From Prevotellaceae bacterium (GTDB lineage: Bacteria > Bacteroidota > Bacteroidia > Bacteroidales > UBA932): DNA of 9,080 nucleotides. Within the stretch, counting starts at the first letter, position 1. Each line of letters starts with the position of its first letter. The translations under genes were made by a program, and so were the position numbers. The stretch covers positions 1 through 9,080 of the forward strand of contig JAIRZR010000258.1 in NCBI GenBank assembly GCA_031267155.1, given 5' to 3'. Shown in pieces: positions 1 through 7,201 of the stretch. A model generated the notes under the pieces. The model was not told the DNA's origin. It was given only the letters and a program-made list of their open reading frames with translations, and did no database searches.

Positions 1-7
1 AAATATA

Positions 8-28
8 TTTTTTTTTTTTTTTTTTTTT
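8..28. repeat. 21-nt poly-T homopolymer
   Basis: An uninterrupted run of 21 T, followed after a short AT-rich spacer by a second run of 7 T at 36-42. Homopolymers this long are rare in bacterial DNA and unstable in replication and sequencing. It lies beside the AG microsatellite, so the whole left edge of the window is low-complexity. I see no gene or promoter motif in it. The exact length should be treated as uncertain. Confidence 0.9.
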
Positions 29-41
29 GTATATATTTTTT

Positions 42-131
<90 letters not shown>

Positions 132-482
132 ATAACATATCGTTTGACCTCAACGGGAAGTCGGGCGATGAAAGAAAATTTGTTATGGCCCTATATATAG
201 ATAAGGCTATGGCAGGTTCTTTCATTTGTTTTTCAGACAAGTGTTTGATATCCCGCTGTTTAGTTCAAACGCAATCGGTCGGAACAGTATCCGCTATTCC
301 GAATAGTTTCCAATTCTTTGCTGTTAAATCGGCAAAGGACCGTCATTTTCTTGTGAAAATTCAAATATCCAATAAAACATAGAAAATGGCAAAAAAATAA
401 TTTAAGTTAAATATTAAAAACCATGTGACCATGAAAAAAAGATTTAATTCCTCATGAACAGTGAACGACAGAATAGATAGAA

Positions 483-498
483 TGAAACTATAGTTTCA
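483..498. promoter_or_regulatory. perfect 16-bp palindrome, candidate operator
   Basis: TGAAACTATAGTTTCA is identical to its own reverse complement over all 16 bases; the next flanking pair (A/C) breaks the symmetry. It lies 118 bases before the susC-like start, inside AT-rich non-coding DNA. A perfect palindrome of this length is the usual form of a binding site for a homodimeric regulator. No regulator gene is present in the window, so the protein that would bind is unknown. A role in controlling the operon is inference. Confidence 0.5.
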
Positions 499-510
499 CT
501 GATAAGCTAC

Positions 511-526
511 TGCTCTTGATTGAGCA
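511..526. promoter_or_regulatory. second dyad: 5-bp arms with 6-nt spacer
   Basis: TGCTC (511-515) and GAGCA (522-526) are perfect inverted repeats separated by TTGATT. The dyad has the same total length (16) as the palindrome just upstream, and the two centres are 28 bp apart. The sequences are unrelated, so this is not a second copy of the same operator. It could be a small RNA hairpin, a half-conserved operator or chance, since five-base arms are common. Confidence 0.25.
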
Positions 527-558
527 AAAGTAAATAAAAAATTAAAGTTTTAACCGAT

Positions 559-601
559 TGTTAAGGATGAATATAATGAAAACAAAACGTAATTCTTAAC
601 A
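559..601. promoter_or_regulatory. 10-bp inverted repeat just upstream of the susC-like start
   Basis: TGTTAAGGAT (559-568) pairs with ATTCTTAACA (592-601): nine Watson-Crick pairs plus one G-T, with a 23-nt loop. The right arm ends 15 bases before the ATG at 617. As DNA it brackets a TATAAT at 572-577; as RNA it would form a hairpin directly before the ribosome-loading region. Either reading suggests control of expression of the first gene, but AT-rich DNA yields such repeats fairly easily. Confidence 0.35.
572..577 (+). promoter_or_regulatory. weak candidate -10 box (TATAAT)
   Basis: An exact TATAAT sits 39 bases before the susC-like ATG, with TTTAAC at 549-554 at 17-bp spacing as a poor -35 match. 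Bacteroidales primary sigma factors usually use a different consensus (TAnnTTTG), and AT-rich DNA produces TATAAT by chance, so this is only a candidate. Its position within the loop of the 559-601 inverted repeat is the main reason to record it. Confidence 0.18.
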
Positions 602-616
602 TTAAAAATTAGAAAA

Positions 617-3600
617 ATGAATTTGTATTTTGATAAATTTCAAAAAATGACAAAAAGGAGGGCAATTGTGTACCTTTTGCTCCCGTTACTTTTCCTCAGT
701 GTCGGCTTAAATGCCCAGAATCTCACTATCAAAGGAAAAGTTGTTGATTCGGACGGCAATACGCTGCCCGGAACAGCTGTGATGATCAAAGGAGCGACTG
801 TAGGCTCCGTAACCAACGACGACGGCGACTATGTATTGTCGAATGTTCCGGTCGGCAGCGTTCTTGAGTATAAGTTGCAAGGATATGTTACGCAGGAACA
901 GAAGGTTGCCGCTGGAAAGACGACAATAGTGGTTATTCTGGTCGAAGAAGCGCAGTCCCTGGATGATGTTACAATCGTAGCCTTCGGCGCGCAGAAGAAA
1001 GCCAATGTGATTGCTTCTGTCGAGACAGTGAATGTGTCTCAACTGAAAGTTCCGGCTTCAAACCTTACCAGCGCTTTCGCCGGCAGGATACCCGGAATCA
1101 TATCGTATCAGACTTCGGGCGAGCCGGGCGCCGACAATGCCCAGTTCTTTGTGCGCGGAGTTACCTCTTTCGGTACGGGCAAAATCGACCCGCTGATTCT
1201 GATTGACGGATTCGAGGCGTCCAATGATGATTTGGCGCGTATTCAACCCGACGACGTGGAGAGTTTTTCGGTATTGAAAGACGCTTCCGCTACCTCGGTT
1301 TATGGAGCAAGAGGCGCTAACGGCATCATCATGGTAAATACCAAGACAGGAGTCGAAGGCGCTGTGAGAATCAATGCCCGCGTTGATACGCACATAGCTA
1401 CGCCGAGCATGACGCATGATTATGTCGATGCAATCACATACATGCGAATGTATAACGAAGCGCGTATAACCCGGAATCCGCTTTTAGGTATTTATTATGA
1501 CGAACAGAAAATCCAGTCGACCATGCGGGGAGAAAATCCCATGATTTATCCCAATGTGGACTGGTACAAGACACTGTTTAATTCGTCAACAGTCAATACC
1601 AAAGCCAATCTGAACGTTTCGGGAGGAGGTAAAATAGCTACATACTATGTTGCCGGAGGCTATGACAAGGAGACCGGTCTTTTGAAAGTGGACAAGCGGA
1701 ATAATTTTAACAATAATATCGACATTAACCGCTTCCATTTGCGTAACAATGTCGTATTCAAACTTTCGTCCTCGACCACTCTGGATACTCGCTTGCAGGC
1801 TCGTTACGAAAAATATATAGGACCATACAGTTCAGCCAACGACATATTCGGCTCGGTGATGAATTCCAATCCTGTTGATTTTCCGGTTATATATGATCCC
1901 GACGAAGCCAACAAGCTCGCATCCCATACGCTCTTTGGCAATACCTTTATTGATGGCGGCTTAAAAGGCAATCCGTATGCCGAAATGGTTTCCGGCTATT
2001 CGTCGAAAGACGAAAGTAATGTAACGGTTATGGCTACTTTGATGCAGGATTTTGACTTCCTTATTAAGGGACTGAAAGCTCAGGCAAAATTTTCGGTCAA
2101 CACATGGAGCAATTATAAGCAGTCGAGAGGCTATACGCCTTATTATTATGATATAGAATCGTATAATCAGGTAACTCAGGAATACAAGCTGCTCCTTCTG
2201 AATGAAGACTGGGGAAATCCCTTAATGTCCCGCGTGATTACGGAACATCAATCCACAGCGCATTATTACTACGAAGGCAGGCTGAATTGGGACAGGACTT
2301 TCGGCGCACATTCATTAAGTGCAATGATGGTAGGAAGAGCCGAAGAAATACTCTTGACCACCGACAATGGCAGCGATGATGGTACTCTTGTTTTGCTTAG
2401 CGGCGGTAATATTGCTTCTATCTACGAATCGCTTCCCGAACGCAATGTCGGTTTATCGGGCAGGTTTTCGTATGATTACGACAGCCGCTACCGCGCCGAA
2501 GTTTCGTTTGGTTACAACGGTTCCGAAAAGTTTACCGGCAAAAACCGTTTCGGTTTCTTTCCATCAATTGGTCTTGCATGGACGGTGTCGAACGAATCGT
2601 TTATGGAACCTCTGTCCGACGTTATCAGCAATATGAAATTGAGGTTTACCTACGGCAAAGTGGGTAACGACGCTATTGCCGGACGTGGAGGACGTTTCTG
2701 GTTTCTTTCGGACGTAACTATTGGCACCTGGTCGGATCAGGAATTTCTCACTGACGGTTATCGATGGGGCGAAACCTTTACCACCACATATCGGGGATAT
2801 AAGGTTAACCGTTATGCCAATCCTAATATCACATGGGAAACTTCGGATATTTACAATTATGCATTCGAAGTGGGACTGTTTAAGGATTTTAACCTTCAGG
2901 TAGAATATTTCAAGAATGTCAGGGACCATATCTATATGGTGCGTCAAAACTATGCATCGACTTCCGGTTTGACAGCAGAAATAAGCGGCAATGTGGGTAA
3001 AGCCGAATCGCACGGTATCGATGCTTCCTTAGATATTCAACATTCCTTCAACAAGGATTTTTGGATTACCGGACGTGTAAATTTTACCTATTCGGTGAAC
3101 AAATATCTGGAATTAGACGAACCGCGATATACAGATAAATATTTGTCGCAAATAGATCGCAATATCAATCTGCAAAAGGGACTGATAGCCGAGCGCCTGT
3201 TTGTTGACGACACGGAAATAGCCAATGCTCCAAGACAGGATTTTGGAAACTATGGAGCCGGCGACATTAAATATACCGACGTCAACGACGATGGAGTGGT
3301 AAACTCAAACGATATGGTTTATATGGGGCTTCCGAAAGTCCCGGAAATACAGTACGGATTCGGTCTGTCCACAGGATACAAAAATGTGGATTTCTCGTTC
3401 TTTTTCAGTGGAAACGCGCGCGTTTCATTTTATATTGCTCCAGAAAAGATAGCTCCGCTCGTAGGGCGACGCAATGCCCTGTCTATTGTAGGCAACGATT
3501 ACTGGACGGAGACAGATCCTGACGTACATTCGTTCTGGCCCCGTTTATCAACCGAACCGATAACAAATAACACTCAAGCTTCCTCGTGGTGGATGCGCGA

Positions 3601-3811
3601 CGGCAGTTTCCTGCGTCTCAAACAGTTGGAGTTGGGTTACAGTTTCGGCGAGCTAAGCAAACTGAAAGTTAAAAACCTGAGAGGATATTTAAGCGCCGAA
3701 AACCTGTTTATCTTCAGTCCCTTCAAACTTTGGGACCCCGAAATGGGCGACAACGGTCTGGGATATCCCATTCAGAGACGTTTCAATGTTGGTATTCAAG
3801 TATCATTTTAA
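617..3811 (+). CDS. susC: SusC/RagA-family TonB-dependent outer-membrane transporter
   Basis: This 1064-residue protein is an intact SusC-like transporter, of usual length for the family. It would form the 22-strand outer-membrane barrel that imports substrate captured by its SusD partner, powered by TonB. Visible in order: a signal peptide with basic TKRR and a hydrophobic run (about 11-33, likely cut at LNA-Q); a carboxypeptidase-regulatory-like beta domain (about 36-112); a TonB-box-like LDDVTIVAFG (115-124); a plug domain with the hallmark LKDASATSVYGARGANG (220-236); then the barrel, ending in aromatic VSF. A DVNDDGVVNSND loop (888-899) resembles an EF-hand/dockerin-type calcium loop. 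The start at 617 follows A-rich sequence typical of the phylum; ATG at 647 would give a tidier signal peptide and remains possible. It is the first gene of a four-gene operon. The substrate cannot be deduced. The symbol denotes family, not orthology to starch SusC. Confidence 0.95.
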   Translation: MNLYFDKFQKMTKRRAIVYLLLPLLFLSVGLNAQNLTIKGKVVDSDGNTLPGTAVMIKGATVGSVTNDDGDYVLSNVPVGSVLEYKLQGYVTQEQKVAAGKTTIVVILVEEAQSLDDVTIVAFGAQKKANVIASVETVNVSQLKVPASNLTSAFAGRIPGIISYQTSGEPGADNAQFFVRGVTSFGTGKIDPLILIDGFEASNDDLARIQPDDVESFSVLKDASATSVYGARGANGIIMVNTKTGVEGAVRINARVDTHIATPSMTHDYVDAITYMRMYNEARITRNPLLGIYYDEQKIQSTMRGENPMIYPNVDWYKTLFNSSTVNTKANLNVSGGGKIATYYVAGGYDKETGLLKVDKRNNFNNNIDINRFHLRNNVVFKLSSSTTLDTRLQARYEKYIGPYSSANDIFGSVMNSNPVDFPVIYDPDEANKLASHTLFGNTFIDGGLKGNPYAEMVSGYSSKDESNVTVMATLMQDFDFLIKGLKAQAKFSVNTWSNYKQSRGYTPYYYDIESYNQVTQEYKLLLLNEDWGNPLMSRVITEHQSTAHYYYEGRLNWDRTFGAHSLSAMMVGRAEEILLTTDNGSDDGTLVLLSGGNIASIYESLPERNVGLSGRFSYDYDSRYRAEVSFGYNGSEKFTGKNRFGFFPSIGLAWTVSNESFMEPLSDVISNMKLRFTYGKVGNDAIAGRGGRFWFLSDVTIGTWSDQEFLTDGYRWGETFTTTYRGYKVNRYANPNITWETSDIYNYAFEVGLFKDFNLQVEYFKNVRDHIYMVRQNYASTSGLTAEISGNVGKAESHGIDASLDIQHSFNKDFWITGRVNFTYSVNKYLELDEPRYTDKYLSQIDRNINLQKGLIAERLFVDDTEIANAPRQDFGNYGAGDIKYTDVNDDGVVNSNDMVYMGLPKVPEIQYGFGLSTGYKNVDFSFFFSGNARVSFYIAPEKIAPLVGRRNALSIVGNDYWTETDPDVHSFWPRLSTEPITNNTQASSWWMRDGSFLRLKQLELGYSFGELSKLKVKNLRGYLSAENLFIFSPFKLWDPEMGDNGLGYPIQRRFNVGIQVSF

Positions 3812-3823
3812 CAATTTAATACG

Positions 3824-3842
3824 ATATTATTATGAATAATAT
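3824..3842 (+). promoter_or_regulatory. inverted repeat with the susD start codon as its loop
   Basis: ATATTATT (3824-3831) and AATAATAT (3835-3842) are perfect 8-bp inverted repeats, and the three bases between them are exactly the ATG start of the susD-like gene. In mRNA this would be an AU-only hairpin presenting the start codon in a three-base loop. Such a stem is weak, but it could modulate initiation or couple it to the upstream gene, whose stop is only 20 bases before. The arms are AT-only, so chance is possible. Confidence 0.4.
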
Positions 3843-5850
3843 ATTAAAAACAGTATTTTTGACAGTTGGGTTACTTTATTGCACATCGTGTTCAGATTGG
3901 CTTAACGTAGTCCCCGACAATGTGATGACGGTAGATGATATTTTCTCTACCAGGAAAGATGCAGCTCAAGCTTTGGCAAATGCCTACGCTTACCTGCCGC
4001 ATTACGATGCACCCCATTCGAGTCCATGGTTGCTGGGCGACGAATATATAGGCAGCAGCGCCCTGAATTATGACGACGCTGACGATAAACTTCGCTCTGT
4101 CCGTATTATGCGTAACCTGCAGGTAACCGGAGAACCGATTCTGGGTTACTGGTCGGGAAACGGAGGAGTCAAATCTCTGTATCAGGGAATAAACCAGACA
4201 AACATTTTCCTTGCCAGTATTGATTTGGCGGAAGATATGGACGAAACGACAAAGAAAGACTGGACGGCTCAGGTGAAATGCCTGAAAGCGTACTATCACT
4301 TCCTCTTGATGCAACACTATGGTCCAATTGTATTATCTGACCAGGTAATTTCGCCCGAAGAAACCAGCGAGGACTTGCTGTTTCCAAAAAGAAGTAAGAT
4401 TGACGTGTGTTTCGATTTCATTATCAATTTGATTAACGAGGCGATTCCTGATTTGCGGGGAGCAACGACGGAAACCGACTATGGACAGATAAACAAGTCG
4501 GCAGCAACAGCCATCAAGGCGAGAATAATGGTGGCGAGGGCGCGTCCTTTCTTTAACGGCAACAGGGATATCTTCGGTGATTTTTATGATACCGACGGTC
4601 AAGCGTACTTCCCTCAGGAAGAGAAGAAGGAAAAATGGCAGGATGCAATTACCGCCATCAACGAAGCCATCGCTACATGTACTGCAAACGGATTCGGCAT
4701 GTATGCTTATCCGCGTTCGAAAAACATAATGAACGCCGACACTACAGATGCGAGGATAGCGCCGGAAAGAATGAGAATCCTGTACGACCTCCGGTATATG
4801 CCCGTCGATCCATGGAACAACGAAATAATCTGGGGCTATTCGAACATTGAACAGTTTTCGTGGTACGACAATTACGAACGCTGGCTTGAGATACAGGCTG
4901 CCGCTACTCCCAAATTGCCCAGCAAGGCGATTTATACCGGCGAAGGCGAATTCGAAAGCAAAGGCAATGTTTTCGGTTCGGGTAATTGGCTTGCCGCAAG
5001 CTACGCAATGGCAGAACGCTTCTATACCGAAAACGGACTGCCGATAGAGGAAGACCTTAGTTTCGATATGGGTAACAGGTACGAAATTGTTACTACTCCG
5101 GGCGTCGAAGACCCCGAATATAAGGATATCGCCGGCATCATACAGCCCGGAACGCAGACAGTCAGGCTGCATCTGAACCGCGAACTCCGTTTTTACACCA
5201 GTTTAGCCGTTGCGGGAAGCTATTTCAGAGCGCAGCGATATCGCATAAACTCAATAATGCTTTATGGACAGGACTGCGGACGCGGATTGGGACAACGCCC
5301 CGAGGAATGTTTCTATATCACCGGTATAGGACACCAAAAATTCGTACATCCACAGTCAAGCGGAGGCTGGTCGTTCCGTACTATGTATTTCCCGTATCCG
5401 ATTATCCGCATGGCTGATTTGTATCTGATGAAGGCGGAAGCGCTGAACGAATTTTCGGGACCCTCGCAGGAGGTTTACGACGCCCTGAATGTAGTGAGGC
5501 GCAGAGCGGGTATCCCGGACATAGAAAAGGTATGGGCTGACCCCACTCTCGCACGTACTGTAGATAAACACAAAGACCCTATAGGTTTGCGTGAGATCAT
5601 CCTGCAGGAAAGAGGCATTGAACTGGCTTTCGAAGGAAGCCGTTACTGGGACATGGTCGGTTACAAACGGGCTGTATCCGAATTTTCGAAACCGATTATG
5701 GGATGGAACGACAGGGGAGCAACTCCTCAGGCTTTCTTTAATCTCGAAGCCAAACAGACCAGGAGATTTACTCCTACAAACTATCTATGGCCCATTGATT
5801 TGAAGGAAATGAATATCAATTCGAACCTGAAACAGAATCCGGGATGGTAG
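3832..5850 (+). CDS. susD: SusD/RagB-family substrate-binding outer-membrane lipoprotein
   Basis: The 672-residue product is a SusD-like lipoprotein, the lid that captures substrate and closes on the SusC barrel. The N-terminus has a short basic region, a hydrophobic stretch and a lipidation cysteine at C20 (CTS-C, with an unusual Cys at -3). The N-terminal SusD-like region covers roughly residues 20-250. The C-terminal RagB/SusD domain carries the recognisable motifs RMADLYLMKAEALNEF (about 526-541), LQERGIELAFEGSRYWDM (591-608) and a terminal NSNLKQNPGW, so the gene is complete. It is somewhat longer than starch SusD (about 550 residues), which may mean extra loops around the binding site. 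It starts 20 bases after the susC-like stop and is surely co-transcribed; its start codon sits in an inverted repeat. Ligand unknown; the symbol denotes family only. Confidence 0.95.
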   Translation: MNNILKTVFLTVGLLYCTSCSDWLNVVPDNVMTVDDIFSTRKDAAQALANAYAYLPHYDAPHSSPWLLGDEYIGSSALNYDDADDKLRSVRIMRNLQVTGEPILGYWSGNGGVKSLYQGINQTNIFLASIDLAEDMDETTKKDWTAQVKCLKAYYHFLLMQHYGPIVLSDQVISPEETSEDLLFPKRSKIDVCFDFIINLINEAIPDLRGATTETDYGQINKSAATAIKARIMVARARPFFNGNRDIFGDFYDTDGQAYFPQEEKKEKWQDAITAINEAIATCTANGFGMYAYPRSKNIMNADTTDARIAPERMRILYDLRYMPVDPWNNEIIWGYSNIEQFSWYDNYERWLEIQAAATPKLPSKAIYTGEGEFESKGNVFGSGNWLAASYAMAERFYTENGLPIEEDLSFDMGNRYEIVTTPGVEDPEYKDIAGIIQPGTQTVRLHLNRELRFYTSLAVAGSYFRAQRYRINSIMLYGQDCGRGLGQRPEECFYITGIGHQKFVHPQSSGGWSFRTMYFPYPIIRMADLYLMKAEALNEFSGPSQEVYDALNVVRRRAGIPDIEKVWADPTLARTVDKHKDPIGLREIILQERGIELAFEGSRYWDMVGYKRAVSEFSKPIMGWNDRGATPQAFFNLEAKQTRRFTPTNYLWPIDLKEMNINSNLKQNPGW

Positions 5851-5856
5851 TTTGGG

Positions 5857-5884
5857 AGTTAAGAACTAAGAGTTAAGAGTTATT
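5857..5884. repeat. heptamer tandem repeat (AGTTAAG) in the susD-downstream spacer
   Basis: The spacer contains AGTTAAG, AACTAAG, AGTTAAG and AGTTATT in a 7-base register (5857-5884): two perfect units and two diverged ones. It lies within the only sizeable gap in the operon, 61 bases against 20 and 12 elsewhere. Similar TTAAGA-rich degenerate repeats are, to my recollection, common between genes in Bacteroidales. I see no T-tailed hairpin here, so it does not look like a terminator. Confidence 0.6.
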
Positions 5885-5911
5885 TAAGTTATTGATTAAA
5901 AGATTAACAAA

Positions 5912-7189
5912 ATGAATAAGATTAAAACATATTTAAAGTATTTGTGCTTTTGCGCTTTGATTGTAACGCTTTTCAACGCCTGCGAAGAGGGCGAGCGTTT
6001 CAAGATGAGCTCGGAAGACAATGTTCCGCCAGCTCCGCCTACCAATTTGAGGACAACAGCATTAAACGGCGGTATTCGGATACATTACACTATTCCGAGA
6101 GATGAAGACCTGATGAGTATAGAAGCTAAATGCGGCGACAATACATTTGCCGTTTCCTTCTATACGGATTCCATTGATGTAAGAGGTTTGTTCGAATTGA
6201 AAGAATATACTGTAGAGGTATATGCCCTCGATAAAGCCGGCAACAAATCGCAATCCCAGGAAGTAAGGGATACTCCGCTCGAATCGGCTATTTCGAAAAT
6301 AGCGAAGACATTTAATGTGCTTCCCGGATTCAATGGATTTGTAATCAACTGGAAAAATGAAATGGAAGAGACGGTCAATATCTTTGCAGAATACGAGTTT
6401 ATGCAGGAAGGCGTGAAACGCGAATTGCTTACCATATTCTCCTCGAGAGATACCCTGGGATTCGCAATAGTAGGCGATCTGGTACTGAGCTCAAACGAAC
6501 AGGTGAGAGTGAAAGTAAGCGCGGGCGACAACTACAACAATCGCACGGAGGCAATCGACAAGGGTTCGTTTACATTGCTTTACGACGAGGAAATCAATCA
6601 TTTCAACGAAAATGGTAAAAATCTCTGGACTTATCCCGTACCCTTTGAGGAACCTCCCTTCGGAGGTGGAGTCGTACAGGCTTGGGGAGATGAAGCGGAC
6701 GGCAGAACCGAATTTTTTATTGATGGAATCATTGACGACGCGCCCAATACGTATAATTACACTTTCTGCAGTAATCCTGCCGGCTACACTACTCCGTACT
6801 GGAATTTCCTGATAGACCTTGGCGACTACTACGAGTTGAGCCGTGTCGTCGTTCACCCGCGCCATGACGCCGATATCGGAAAACGGGGCGATTATTTCAC
6901 AGAAAAAGATGTCGGTATATTTGCCGCATACATCTGGAACGAGGATGCTGAAGAATGGGAAGAGTTGGGTGTATATAAAAACCTGCTTCCCGAAGGAAAT
7001 CTGTCCGATTTGCAATGGTATCGGCTCGGTAAAGCGGGACACATGCATTACCTGTATCCCTACGATCCAAAATTTACAAAATCGGCGCGCTGGTTCAGGT
7101 TTGAATGTCGAAACAGTTTCGGCAGCAACTACACTTCAGGTCCTCCCCCGTGCCTGTCCGAAATAAGATTATTTTCTAAACCCAAATAA
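5912..7189 (+). CDS. SusE/F-position lipoprotein with DUF4959, DUF5126 and DUF5000-type domains
   Basis: The 425-residue lipoprotein has a hydrophobic signal (about 8-23) and a lipidation cysteine at C24 (FNA-C). The acidic EEGE after it resembles the surface-export signal of Bacteroidetes lipoproteins. The architecture matches a family usually encoded after SusC/SusD pairs: an N-terminal Ig/Fn3-like DUF4959 region (about 24-125, with PPAPPTNLRTTALNGGIRIHY), a DUF5126-like region (about 128-228) and a C-terminal DUF5000 region (about 230-425) resembling F5/8 type C (discoidin) beta-sandwiches, with FLIDLGDYYELSRVVVHPR and a final CLSEIRLFSK. Discoidin-like domains commonly bind carbohydrate, so a surface glycan-binding role analogous to SusE/SusF is the best inference. 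No enzyme motif is visible. It lies 61 bases after the susD-like gene and 12 before the next, consistent with one operon. Domain boundaries are by eye. Confidence 0.85.
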   Translation: MNKIKTYLKYLCFCALIVTLFNACEEGERFKMSSEDNVPPAPPTNLRTTALNGGIRIHYTIPRDEDLMSIEAKCGDNTFAVSFYTDSIDVRGLFELKEYTVEVYALDKAGNKSQSQEVRDTPLESAISKIAKTFNVLPGFNGFVINWKNEMEETVNIFAEYEFMQEGVKRELLTIFSSRDTLGFAIVGDLVLSSNEQVRVKVSAGDNYNNRTEAIDKGSFTLLYDEEINHFNENGKNLWTYPVPFEEPPFGGGVVQAWGDEADGRTEFFIDGIIDDAPNTYNYTFCSNPAGYTTPYWNFLIDLGDYYELSRVVVHPRHDADIGKRGDYFTEKDVGIFAAYIWNEDAEEWEELGVYKNLLPEGNLSDLQWYRLGKAGHMHYLYPYDPKFTKSARWFRFECRNSFGSNYTSGPPPCLSEIRLFSKPK

Positions 7190-7201
7190 AAATGTAAAAA
7201 G

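Noticed and set aside
185..382. 65-codon + strand open frame in the leader
   Set aside because: It has no recognisable domain, no plausible ribosome-loading sequence, an unusual residue mix for this genome and only statistical-length openness; treated as chance unless homologues are found.
4333..5172. 279-codon open frame on the - strand
   Set aside because: It lies wholly antisense to the well-supported susD-like gene and its translation is Cys/Arg/Ser-rich without family character, typical of a shadow frame.
6491..7048. 185-codon - strand open frame
   Set aside because: Antisense to the DUF5000-type lipoprotein gene, which has a clear signal peptide and domain order; no independent support.
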